A stretch of 6,999 bases of DNA. It comes from an uncultured Oscillospiraceae bacterium (GTDB lineage Bacteria; Bacillota; Clostridia; Oscillospirales; Oscillospiraceae). The stretch covers positions 1 through 6,999 of the forward strand of contig CAKUMO010000053.1 of the NCBI GenBank assembly GCA_934667815.1, written 5' to 3'. The translations under genes were made by a program, and so were the position numbers. Below, piece after piece: positions 1 to 5,750 of the stretch; the first letter of the stretch is position 1; each line of letters opens with the position of its first letter. The notes under the pieces are model-generated. The model searched no databases and was not told the origin of the DNA. It saw only the letters and a list, made by a program, of their open reading frames with translations.

Positions 1-33
1 GCGCTGAGCGTTTCATTCATAAACTACCTTTTT

Positions 34-38
34 GGAGG
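34..38 (+). promoter_or_regulatory. Ribosome binding site of ileS
   Basis: A GGAGG Shine-Dalgarno core lies six bases before the ATG at 45 and fixes that start. Only 44 bases precede the gene, so no promoter can be assigned. Many Firmicute ileS genes are controlled by a tRNA-Ile T-box leader. If one exists here it lies to the left of the window; nothing visible shows it. Confidence 0.85.
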
Positions 39-44
39 ATCATC

Positions 45-2849
45 ATGGACTACAAAAACACCATCATCACACCAAAGACCGATTTTCCCATGCGTGCCGG
101 GCTGCCGCAGCGTGAGCCGCCCATGCTCGAGCACTGGAACAAGATCGACGTCTACAACCTGCTGCTCAAGAAGAACGAGGGCAAGCCCGCCTTCATCCTG
201 CACGACGGCCCTCCCTTCTCCAATGGCGATCTGCACATGGGCCACGCGCTGAACAAGACCCTCAAGGACTTCATTGTCCGTTCCTATGCCATGCGCGGCT
301 ACTACACGCCCTACGTTCCCGGCTGGGACAACCACGGCATGCCCATCGAGTCGGCCATCATCAAGAAGAACAAACTCAACCACAAGGCCATGCCCGTCAC
401 CGAGTTCCGCAGTGCGTGCGAGGCTTTCGCACAGGATTTCATCGACCGTCAGATGGCGGGCTTCCGCCGCTTGGGCGTCATGGGCGACTGGGCGCACCCC
501 TACAAGACCATGGACAGGCACTTTGAGGCCGAGGAGGTCAAGGTTTTCGGCGAAATGTTCCGCAAGGGCTATATCTACAAGGGCCTGAAGCCTGTCTACT
601 GGTGCCCGAAGGACGAGACCGCGCTGGCCGAGGCCGAGATCGAATATCAGGACGATCCCTGCACGTCCATCTATGTCAAGTTTGCCGTTAAGGACGACAA
701 GGGCAAGCTGGCCGATTACGGCACGGCGAACACCTATTTCATCATCTGGACGACGACGACCTGGACGCTGCCCGGCAACCTCGCCATCGCGCTGAATCCG
801 GACGAGGACTACGTCCTCTTGCAGGCCGAAAACGGCGAGCGCTATATTGTCGCCGCCGCGCTGGCAGAAAAGACCATGAAGGCCGGCAAGATCGAGCATT
901 ACGAGACGCTTGCGCACTTCAACGGCCGCTTCTTTGAGTATATGACCGCGCAGCATCCCTTCCTCGACCGCGATTCTCTGCTGGTTGTGGCAGATTATGT
1001 CACCATGGACTCCGGCACGGGCTGCGTGCACACCGCGCCCGGCTTCGGCGCAGACGACTACCAGACCTGCCGCCGCTACAACATGGAGCTGATCGTGCCC
1101 GTGGACGACCGCGGCTATCAGACCGAGGCCGCCGGAAAGTTCGCCGGTATGCGCTATGACGCATCGAACAAGGCGATTTTCGACGATCTGGTCGCCTCTG
1201 GCGCGCTGTTTGCCTCCGAGGAATTTACCCACAGCTATCCGCACTGCTGGCGCTGCAAGAGCCCGATCATCTTCCGCGCCACGCCGCAGTGGTTCTGCTC
1301 CGTCGAGTCCTTCAAGGACGAGGCCGTCGCGGCCTGCGAGAATGTCAAGTGGATGCCCGCATGGGGCAAGGACCGCATGATCTCCATGATCCGCGACCGC
1401 GCCGACTGGTGCATCTCCCGCCAGCGCCGCTGGGGTCTGCCCATCCCGGTGTTCTACTGCAGGGACTGCGGCAAGCCCGTCTGCACGGCCGAGACCATCG
1501 CGCACATCTCCAAGCTCTTTGACGAGCACGGCTCGAATTACTGGTTCGCGCACGAGGCCATGGAGCTTATCCCCGAGGGACTTTCCTGCCCGCACTGCGG
1601 CGGCAGGGCCTTTGAAAAAGAGACCGACACGCTCGACGGTTGGTTTGACTCCGGCTCCACGCACATCGCGTCCCTGCGCCGCGATCATCCCGAGCAGTGG
1701 CCCGCGACCATGTATCTCGAGGGTGCCGACCAGTACCGCGGCTGGTTCCAGTCGAGCCTGCTCACCAGCGTCGGCGCGCTGGGCGAGGGCGCGCCCTTCC
1801 GCGAGTGCCTGACCCACGGCTGGACGGTGGACGGCGAGGGCAAGGCCATGCACAAGTCCCTCGGCAACGGCGTTGACCCGGCCGAGCTGATCCGCGATTT
1901 CGGCGCGGACATCGTGCGCCTGTGGGCGGCGAGCGCGGACTACCGCGTAGACGTGCGCTGCTCCAAGGAAATCTTTAAGCAGCTCTCGCAGAGCTACCTG
2001 AAGTTCCGCAACACCGCGCGTTATTGCCTCGGCAACCTCGACGGCTTTGATGCCAACCATCTCGTCGCGCCCGAGGATATGCTCGAGCTTGACCGCTGGG
2101 CGGTCACGAAGCTCAACGCGCTGATCGAGACCGGCTTCCACGCGTATGAGAATTATGAATTCCATGTCCTGACCCACGCGATCAACGACTTCTGTGTGGT
2201 GGAGCTGTCGAGCTTCTATCTGGACATTCTGAAGGACCGCCTCTACTGTGAGGAACGCAACGGCCTCAAGCGCCGCAGTGCCCAGACCGCGCTGTACCTC
2301 ATTCTCGACGCCATGGCGCGGATGTTCGCGCCGATTCTGGCTTTTACCTGCGATGAGATCTGGCAGGCTATGCCGCACCGCGACGGCGACGACACGAGAA
2401 ACATCGTCCTCAACGAGATGGTCAAGCCCTACACGGCCTACGCGCTCTCCGACGAGGCCATGCGCAAGTGGGACACGCTCATCGCGCTGCGCAGCGACGT
2501 CAACGGTGTTCTTGAGGCCGCACGCGCAGACAAGCGCATCGGCAAGGCACTCGAGGCACATGTCGCGCTCTACGCCGAGGACGAGGCCTCCCGCGCCGCG
2601 CTGGACGCAGTCAGGGAGCTTGACCTTGCGGAGCTGTTCATCGTCTCGGACGTGCTGCTCGAAAACGGCGCGCCTGCCGAGGAGAACGTCTGCGGTACCG
2701 GCGCGAACTTCCCCGGCATGCGCATCGAGGTTCTGCCCGCAGCGGGCGAAAAGTGCCCGCGCTGCTGGATGCACTCCACCGAGGCCAACGCCGAGGGCCT
2801 GTGCCCGCGCTGCGCGCGTGTGGTTGCGGCGATGGACGTCGAGCTGTAA
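45..2849 (+). CDS. ileS: Isoleucine--tRNA ligase (IleRS), class Ia
   Basis: Cytoplasmic enzyme that activates isoleucine with ATP and loads it on tRNA-Ile, hydrolysing misactivated valine. The 934 residues match the usual bacterial length (about 920-940). The HIGH motif reads HMGH (64-67) after GPPFSNGDL. The CP1 editing domain (about 200-395) contains TTTTWTLPGN (236-245) and GTGCVHTAPG (324-333), followed by the DD pair at 337-338 that holds the expected editing Asp. DWCISRQRRWG (454-464) and DTLDGWFDSGS (528-538) belong to the catalytic core. The KMSKS loop is altered to AMHKS (601-605). The anticodon-binding helical domain spans about 683-840. Cys904, 907, 920 and 923 form the C-terminal zinc site of the bacterial-type enzyme. 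An extra CxxC pair (Cys472/475 and Cys515/518) probably makes a second zinc knuckle. Start chosen from the GGAGG at 34-38. The gene is intact and ends 314 bases before the stop codon of the next, convergent gene. Confidence 0.98.
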   Translation: MDYKNTIITPKTDFPMRAGLPQREPPMLEHWNKIDVYNLLLKKNEGKPAFILHDGPPFSNGDLHMGHALNKTLKDFIVRSYAMRGYYTPYVPGWDNHGMPIESAIIKKNKLNHKAMPVTEFRSACEAFAQDFIDRQMAGFRRLGVMGDWAHPYKTMDRHFEAEEVKVFGEMFRKGYIYKGLKPVYWCPKDETALAEAEIEYQDDPCTSIYVKFAVKDDKGKLADYGTANTYFIIWTTTTWTLPGNLAIALNPDEDYVLLQAENGERYIVAAALAEKTMKAGKIEHYETLAHFNGRFFEYMTAQHPFLDRDSLLVVADYVTMDSGTGCVHTAPGFGADDYQTCRRYNMELIVPVDDRGYQTEAAGKFAGMRYDASNKAIFDDLVASGALFASEEFTHSYPHCWRCKSPIIFRATPQWFCSVESFKDEAVAACENVKWMPAWGKDRMISMIRDRADWCISRQRRWGLPIPVFYCRDCGKPVCTAETIAHISKLFDEHGSNYWFAHEAMELIPEGLSCPHCGGRAFEKETDTLDGWFDSGSTHIASLRRDHPEQWPATMYLEGADQYRGWFQSSLLTSVGALGEGAPFRECLTHGWTVDGEGKAMHKSLGNGVDPAELIRDFGADIVRLWAASADYRVDVRCSKEIFKQLSQSYLKFRNTARYCLGNLDGFDANHLVAPEDMLELDRWAVTKLNALIETGFHAYENYEFHVLTHAINDFCVVELSSFYLDILKDRLYCEERNGLKRRSAQTALYLILDAMARMFAPILAFTCDEIWQAMPHRDGDDTRNIVLNEMVKPYTAYALSDEAMRKWDTLIALRSDVNGVLEAARADKRIGKALEAHVALYAEDEASRAALDAVRELDLAELFIVSDVLLENGAPAEENVCGTGANFPGMRIEVLPAAGEKCPRCWMHSTEANAEGLCPRCARVVAAMDVEL

Positions 2850-2873
2850 TATCAAGAGCTTCTAATTCTAACG

Positions 2874-2913
2874 AATAAAAAGGCTGCCGCCGGTTTAAAA
2901 AACCGGCGGCAGC
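2874..2913 (-). terminator. Hairpin with U-tract on the minus strand
   Basis: A perfect 14-bp stem (2883-2896 with 2900-2913, AAA loop), very GC-rich. Read on the minus strand it is followed by CTTTTTATT (2874-2882), the layout of an intrinsic terminator for transcripts coming from the membrane-protein gene at 3164-3556. On the plus strand no U-tract follows, so it should not be an efficient classical terminator for ileS, although it begins only 34 bases after the ileS stop and could protect that 3' end. The palindrome is nearly repeated at 3116-3144. Confidence 0.6.
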
Positions 2914-2929
2914 TCGGACTGTCAAAAAA
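2884..2929 (+). repeat. Palindromic repeat unit, copy 1
   Basis: A 29-base palindrome (2884-2912) plus 17 flanking bases ending in TGTCAAAAAA. The palindrome recurs at 3116-3144 with a single base difference in the loop. The flank also recurs, but on the opposite strand (3099-3115, about 12 of 17 bases alike), so the 46-base unit as a whole forms an inverted pair around roughly 170 bases. Two arrangements like this in one intergenic region suggest a REP/BIME-like repeated element and not two independent terminators. Confidence 0.6.
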
Positions 2930-2961
2930 CCTATCTAGCCGAAAGCTTCGGAGGGAAGGAA

Positions 2962-2998
2962 AGTGTGAAAGGGAACCGTCAGGGTTCCCTTTCGCGTT
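2962..2998. repeat. Hairpin-forming inverted repeat GAAAGGGAACC
   Basis: The arms at 2967-2977 and 2983-2993 are perfect 11-bp complements around a GTCAG loop. The pairing can continue outward to 2962/2998 with wobble pairs. No U-run follows on either strand, so it is not a classical terminator. A small hairpin (2939-2951, CCGAA/TTCGG) lies just before it. The role is unknown; processing or stabilising the ileS transcript end is possible. Confidence 0.55.
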
Positions 2999-3019
2999 CA
3001 ATAACCCGCCGCAGCGGCC

Positions 3020-3065
3020 AAAATTGCAAAATAACAAAAAATACAAATTCAGATTTTGCAATTTT
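3020..3065. repeat. A/T-rich 13-bp inverted repeat
   Basis: The arms AAAATTGCAAAAT (3020-3032) and its exact complement (3053-3065) enclose a 20-base A-rich loop. The repeat directly abuts the next hairpin at 3066 with no base between. It could form a weak hairpin, a protein-binding site or a bent A-tract region; I cannot tell which. Confidence 0.5.
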
Positions 3066-3119
3066 GCAGTTCAGCTTGTCAAAAAAGTCCAAAGGGACTT
3101 TTTTGACAAGCTGAACTGC
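3066..3119. terminator. Long perfect hairpin, probable bidirectional terminator
   Basis: A perfect 25-bp stem (3066-3090 with 3095-3119) around an AAAG loop. Its tip, six A then GTCC, loop, GGAC then six T (3081-3104), is the standard A-tract/stem/U-tract layout of an intrinsic terminator and reads the same way on both strands. It sits between convergent ileS (+) and the membrane-protein gene (-), where a shared terminator is expected. The stem is much longer than a terminator needs, so the outer 15 bp may have another function. Confidence 0.7.
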
Positions 3120-3146
3120 CGCCGGTTAAAAAAACCGGCGGCAGTT
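3114..3146. repeat. Palindromic repeat unit, copy 2 (GC-rich hairpin)
   Basis: A 14-bp stem (3114-3127 with 3133-3146) around an A5 loop, 18 bases from the stop of the membrane-protein gene. The core 3116-3144 matches 2884-2912 at 28 of 29 bases. Its left arm shares bases 3114-3119 with the stem of the preceding 25-bp hairpin, so the two structures compete for those six bases. On the plus strand it is followed only by TTGTTTAAAT, a weak U-tract. Confidence 0.6.
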
Positions 3147-3163
3147 GTTTAAATATTCCGATT

Positions 3164-3556
3164 TTACCAGAACCGTTTTGCGGCATTTTTCTGCAAAACG
3201 ATGTACCACGCAAAGCAGCCGAAAGGCACCACAAGCTGTACCCAGTACAGCCACAGCCCCGTCAGCCCCATGCGCACGACGCACAAAACGCCGAAATCCA
3301 GCGCCGCGCACAGGATCATCGCGATGCCGAACAGCAGCATCCGCGGGAAAATGTAGTCGAAAAAGCCGTCCGGATCGGCGCAGTCCTCGGGCTTGCAGTT
3401 GCCGGGCAGCAGCAGCTTATTCTCGAAAAATCCGCACTCGCGGCGCACGCGGATCGCCGTATAGATGCAGTAAATGCCCGTGCCGAGCAGCAGTGCTGCC
3501 ATCAGCAGATCAAGCAGGCTGAATTCCAGCCCGAAAAGCGTAAAATTATCGAACAT
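3164..3556 (-). CDS. Small three-helix membrane protein, unknown function
   Basis: 130 residues, function not recognised. Three hydrophobic segments are visible at about residues 13-36, 72-95 and 97-120, so it is probably an integral cytoplasmic-membrane protein. The region between helices 1 and 2 is polar and carries RVRRECGF, Cys54 and Cys59 and a D/F-rich stretch; a basic KNAAKRFW tail ends the protein. Start chosen at the ATG (complement of 3554-3556) because GGAGG (3564-3568) stands seven bases upstream and a good promoter lies beyond. The same frame is open further upstream to 3718, but that part runs through the promoter and has no membrane-protein character. It is divergent from prfC, convergent with ileS, and monocistronic as far as seen. 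Confidence 0.8.
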   Translation of the reverse strand: MFDNFTLFGLEFSLLDLLMAALLLGTGIYCIYTAIRVRRECGFFENKLLLPGNCKPEDCADPDGFFDYIFPRMLLFGIAMILCAALDFGVLCVVRMGLTGLWLYWVQLVVPFGCFAWYIVLQKNAAKRFW

Positions 3557-3584
3557 ACACGTTCCTCCCGTCCATAATAATTCT

Positions 3585-3613
3585 ATTATACCAGTCCGGC
3601 CGCGCGATTGCAA
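3585..3613 (-). promoter_or_regulatory. Promoter of the small membrane-protein gene
   Basis: Read on the minus strand: TTGCAA (-35, 3608-3613), a 17-base spacer, then TATAAT (-10, 3585-3590) preceded by TGG, an extended -10. The -10 is a perfect sigma-A consensus and the -35 matches 4 of 6. Transcription would begin about 20 bases upstream of the gene's GGAGG. Confidence 0.75.
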
Positions 3614-3643
3614 CCGGAAAACACGCTTTATCCCACTTTTTGC

Positions 3644-3672
3644 TTGTAATCGGCCGGTATTTGTGATAAAAT
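3644..3672 (+). promoter_or_regulatory. Promoter of prfC
   Basis: TTGTAA (-35, 3644-3649), a 17-base spacer, then TAAAAT (-10, 3667-3672) preceded by TGA, an extended -10. Matches to sigma-A consensus are 4/6 and 5/6. The -35 boxes of this promoter and the divergent one are about 30 bases apart, so a regulator bound between them could affect both genes. A small hairpin (3701-3714, CCGCC/GGCGG with a GTTC loop) falls in the leader, four bases before the AGGAGG site of prfC. Confidence 0.7.
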
Positions 3673-3730
3673 ACGCTTTGTATGTCAGAAAATCGGATGT
3701 CCGCCGTTCGGCGGGCACAGGAGGAATATT

Positions 3731-5314
3731 ATGTCAACCCTACGAGAGGAGATCAGCCGCCGCCGCACTTTTGCGATTATCTCGCACCCGGACGCCGGCA
3801 AGACGACGCTGACCGAGAAATTCCTGCTTTACGGCGGAGCCATTGCGCAGGCCGGTGCCGTCAAGGGCAAGAAAAACGCCCGCGCCGCCGTCTCCGACTG
3901 GATGGAGATCGAGAAGCAGCGCGGCATTTCTGTCACGTCATCCGTCATGCAGTTCCGCTATGACGGCTATTGCATCAATATTTTGGATACGCCGGGACAT
4001 CAGGACTTTTCCGAGGACACCTACCGCACGCTCATGGCGGCGGACTCGGCGGTCATGGTCATCGACGGCAGCAAGGGCGTCGAGGCGCAGACACGCAAGC
4101 TGTTCAAGGTCTGCGCGATGCGGCACATCCCGATCTTCACCTTTGTCAACAAGATGGACCGCGAGGCCAAGGACCCCTTCGACCTGCTCGACGAGCTGGA
4201 GCGTGAGCTGGGCATCGAGACCTACGCGGTGAACTGGCCGATCGGCTGCGGTAAGGAATTTCAGGGCGTTTACGACCGGCAGAAGAGCCGCATCGACTTT
4301 TTCTCGGGCATTTCCGGCAAAAACCGCGCGGACAAGCTCGAGGTCGAGCCGGACGATCCCAAGGTGGACGAGCTGATCGGCGCCGCGCGTGCGCAGCAGC
4401 TGCGCGACGACGTCGAGCTTCTGAGCGCGGGCCGTGAATTCGATCTGGACGAGGTGCGCGCGGGAACGCTCAGCCCGGTGTTTTTCGGGTCGGCGCTGAC
4501 GAACTTCGGCGTGGAGCCTTTTCTGGAGGCGTTTTTGCACATGACCACGCCGCCGCTTCCGCGCGTGGCCGACTGCGGCGTGATCGATACGTTTTCTCCC
4601 GATTTTTCCGCATTTGTGTTCAAAATTCAGGCGAACATGAACAAAGCGCACCGCGACCGTCTGGCGTTCATGCGCATCTGCTCCGGTAAATTCGAGCGCG
4701 AGGCCGAGGTGTTCCATGTGCAGGGCAACCGCAAGCTGCGCCTGTCGCAGCCGCAGCAGCTCATGGCGCAGGAGCGCGAGATCATCGACGAGGCCTACGC
4801 GGGCGACATCATCGGCGTGTTCGACCCCGGTATTTTCTCCATCGGTGATACCATCACCGTGCCGGGTAAGAAGTTCAAATTCGCGGGTATTCCGACCTTC
4901 GCGCCGGAGCATTTCTCCCGCGTCAGCCCCAGGGACACGATGAAGCGCAAGCAGTTCGTCAAGGGCACCGAGCAGATCGCGCAGGAGGGCGCCATTCAGA
5001 TCTTCCGCGTGCCGAACACCGGCATGGAGGAGGTCATCGTGGGTGTCGTCGGCACGCTGCAATTCGACGTATTCCGCTACCGCATGCTCAACGAATACGG
5101 CGTGGAGCTGCGCATGGAGGGCCTGCCCTACGAGGTGCTGCGGTTCATCACCAAGTCGCCCGTGGACGAAAAGGAGCTGAATCTGTCGTCCGATGCGGAG
5201 CTGCTGGAGGACTACCGCGGCCACAAGCTGCTGGTGTTCTCAAGCCTGTGGGCGGTCGATTTCACCATCCGCCGCAACCCCGGACTCGAGCTGGCCGAAA
5301 CGCTGGATAACTAA
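3731..5314 (+). CDS. prfC: Peptide chain release factor 3 (RF3), translational GTPase
   Basis: Cytoplasmic GTPase that binds the ribosome after peptide release and ejects RF1 or RF2 so they can be reused. The 527 residues are close to the E. coli protein (529). G motifs are all present: SHPDAGKTT (P-loop, 18-26), RGISVT (switch I, 64-69), DTPGH (86-90, with the catalytic His90), NKMD (140-143) and SAL (254-256). The KKNARAAVSDWMEIEKQRGIS context separates RF3 from EF-G and the tetracycline-protection proteins. Domain II begins near 295 (AFVFKIQANM) and domain III covers about 385-527. Start fixed by AGGAGG (3719-3724), six bases before the ATG. It is transcribed from its own promoter. The stop codon TAA (5312-5314) lies inside the target duplication of a MITE, yet the protein end is not visibly altered. 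Confidence 0.97.
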   Translation: MSTLREEISRRRTFAIISHPDAGKTTLTEKFLLYGGAIAQAGAVKGKKNARAAVSDWMEIEKQRGISVTSSVMQFRYDGYCINILDTPGHQDFSEDTYRTLMAADSAVMVIDGSKGVEAQTRKLFKVCAMRHIPIFTFVNKMDREAKDPFDLLDELERELGIETYAVNWPIGCGKEFQGVYDRQKSRIDFFSGISGKNRADKLEVEPDDPKVDELIGAARAQQLRDDVELLSAGREFDLDEVRAGTLSPVFFGSALTNFGVEPFLEAFLHMTTPPLPRVADCGVIDTFSPDFSAFVFKIQANMNKAHRDRLAFMRICSGKFEREAEVFHVQGNRKLRLSQPQQLMAQEREIIDEAYAGDIIGVFDPGIFSIGDTITVPGKKFKFAGIPTFAPEHFSRVSPRDTMKRKQFVKGTEQIAQEGAIQIFRVPNTGMEEVIVGVVGTLQFDVFRYRMLNEYGVELRMEGLPYEVLRFITKSPVDEKELNLSSDAELLEDYRGHKLLVFSSLWAVDFTIRRNPGLELAETLDN

Positions 5315-5478
5315 GGAAACTCTGAAAAAATCCTCTGCGGCGGACAGCGGATCTTTTCCGCCAATCTTTCGGTTCGGAAAACTTGAAAGACATCCAGTAT
5401 TCCTGCGTTTCCCGAACCTCGGCTTGACAAAAAATATCTCACTGTCCACTCTTGATGATTTTATCAGAGCTTCCCTAA
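5311..5478. mobile_element. IS5-type MITE with CTAA target duplication
   Basis: Non-coding element at 5315-5474 (160 bp). Terminal inverted repeats are GGAAACTCTGAAAAAATC (5315-5332) and, read inward from the right, GGAAGCTCTGATAAAATC (5474-5457): 16 of 18 identical. CTAA flanks both sides (5311-5314 and 5475-5478), agreeing with the YTAR duplication of IS5-group elements. Internal arms pair too: 5371-5382 with 5407-5418 (11 of 12) and 5342-5347 with 5442-5447, so the whole element can fold back. There is no transposase; mobility would need an IS5-like element elsewhere. Removing the element and one CTAA restores an uninterrupted CTAA with the prfC stop unchanged. It also fills the place where a prfC terminator would be expected. 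Confidence 0.75.
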
Positions 5479-5549
5479 AGAAAATTACCCCGCGGCCGAA
5501 CACTTGAAGTGACTCCCAAAAGTTAGACAAATATTTTAACGCAAATTAT

Positions 5550-5750
5550 TCAAGCGACCGAAAGGGCTTGTTGCCTGTGAATTACAGGCGGCAGGCCCTT
5601 TCGCTTTGCCGTAATCCTGTGGTTGTTGTAGTAGTCCAGATATTCGATTAGTTCCTGCTTAAAGTGTTCCATGGATTGAAATTCCTGCAGATACAGCAGT
5701 TCGCTTTTGAGCAAACCAAAAAAGGTTTTCAATCACAGCATTATCAAGAT
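5550..5750 (-). pseudogene. IS3-family transposase OrfB, C-terminal fragment, frameshifted
   Basis: The C-terminal part of the integrase-like DDE transposase (about 65 codons). The open part reads FFGLLKSELLYLQEF, then FKQELIEYLDYYNNHR and KGLPP, typical of IS150-group OrfB. Just upstream, in a different frame, stands LDNAVIEN (complement of about 5725-5749), which contains the catalytic Glu and the DNAxxEN signature. The two parts should be continuous; one extra base in the GAAAACCTTTTTT run near 5720-5729 breaks the frame. The usual YR after the final PV is replaced by IH. Without the first two catalytic Asp residues the product would be inactive. The only in-frame start is a TTG without a ribosome binding site. 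Confidence 0.85.
5559..5603. repeat. 20-bp hairpin in the 3' end of the IS3 transposase
   Basis: Arms 5559-5578 and 5584-5603 pair fully as plus-strand RNA, counting three G-U pairs, around a GAATT loop. On the minus strand those three become A-C mismatches, so the structure is stronger in RNA entering the IS from outside. Hairpins near the ends of IS elements can block read-in transcription and translation; that role is an inference here. There is no U-tract on the plus side. Confidence 0.45.

Larger units (their letters stand above)
5510..5750 (-). mobile_element. Remnant of an IS3-family (IS150-like) insertion sequence
   Basis: The right end of an IS3-family element. A terminal-repeat-like sequence starting TGACTCCCAAAAGTTAGAC (5510-5528) is followed by the 3' end of orfB on the minus strand. 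Everything upstream of the codons just before the catalytic Glu is missing, along with orfA and the left terminal repeat. The homology stops near 5750, where serine-recombinase sequence begins. Only about 31 bases lie between this end and the MITE's right CTAA. Confidence 0.75.

Noticed and set aside
1..44. Tail of a T-box riboswitch before ileS
   Set aside because: Plausible from family knowledge, but 44 bases contain neither the T-box sequence nor a complete terminator stem. It cannot be supported from this window.
24..2855. A 943-codon open frame on the minus strand, fully antisense to ileS
   Set aside because: The translation is rich in Ala, Val, Gly, Arg, His and Leu without any recognisable domain, as expected when a GC-rich gene with strong codon bias is read backwards. 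The plus frame is a textbook IleRS with a good ribosome binding site. Conservation of synonymous sites would be needed to reopen the question.
2883..3146. CRISPR array
   Set aside because: Only two near-identical palindromic units exist, about 230 bases apart, with structured and not unique spacer-length sequence between them. There is no regular repeat-spacer pattern and no cas gene.
3557..3718. N-terminal extension of the small membrane protein to 184 residues
   Set aside because: The added 54 residues cross the promoter and leader of the gene, and the ATG at 3556 has a well-placed GGAGG. The shorter 130-residue form starts directly with a membrane-protein sequence.
3938..5224. A 428-codon open frame antisense to prfC
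   Set aside because: It has the same codon-bias shadow character as the frame opposite ileS: no domain, no ribosome binding site, no promoter.
5424..5429. A perfect TTGACA (-35) inside the MITE on the plus strand
   Set aside because: I find no acceptable -10 at 16-18 bases downstream and no gene to serve on the plus strand, so I do not call it a promoter.
5319..5507. Short open frames on both strands in the MITE and after it
   Set aside because: They run through the inverted repeats, differ in frame from any known domain, and lack ribosome binding sites. The sequence is better explained as a non-coding foldback element.
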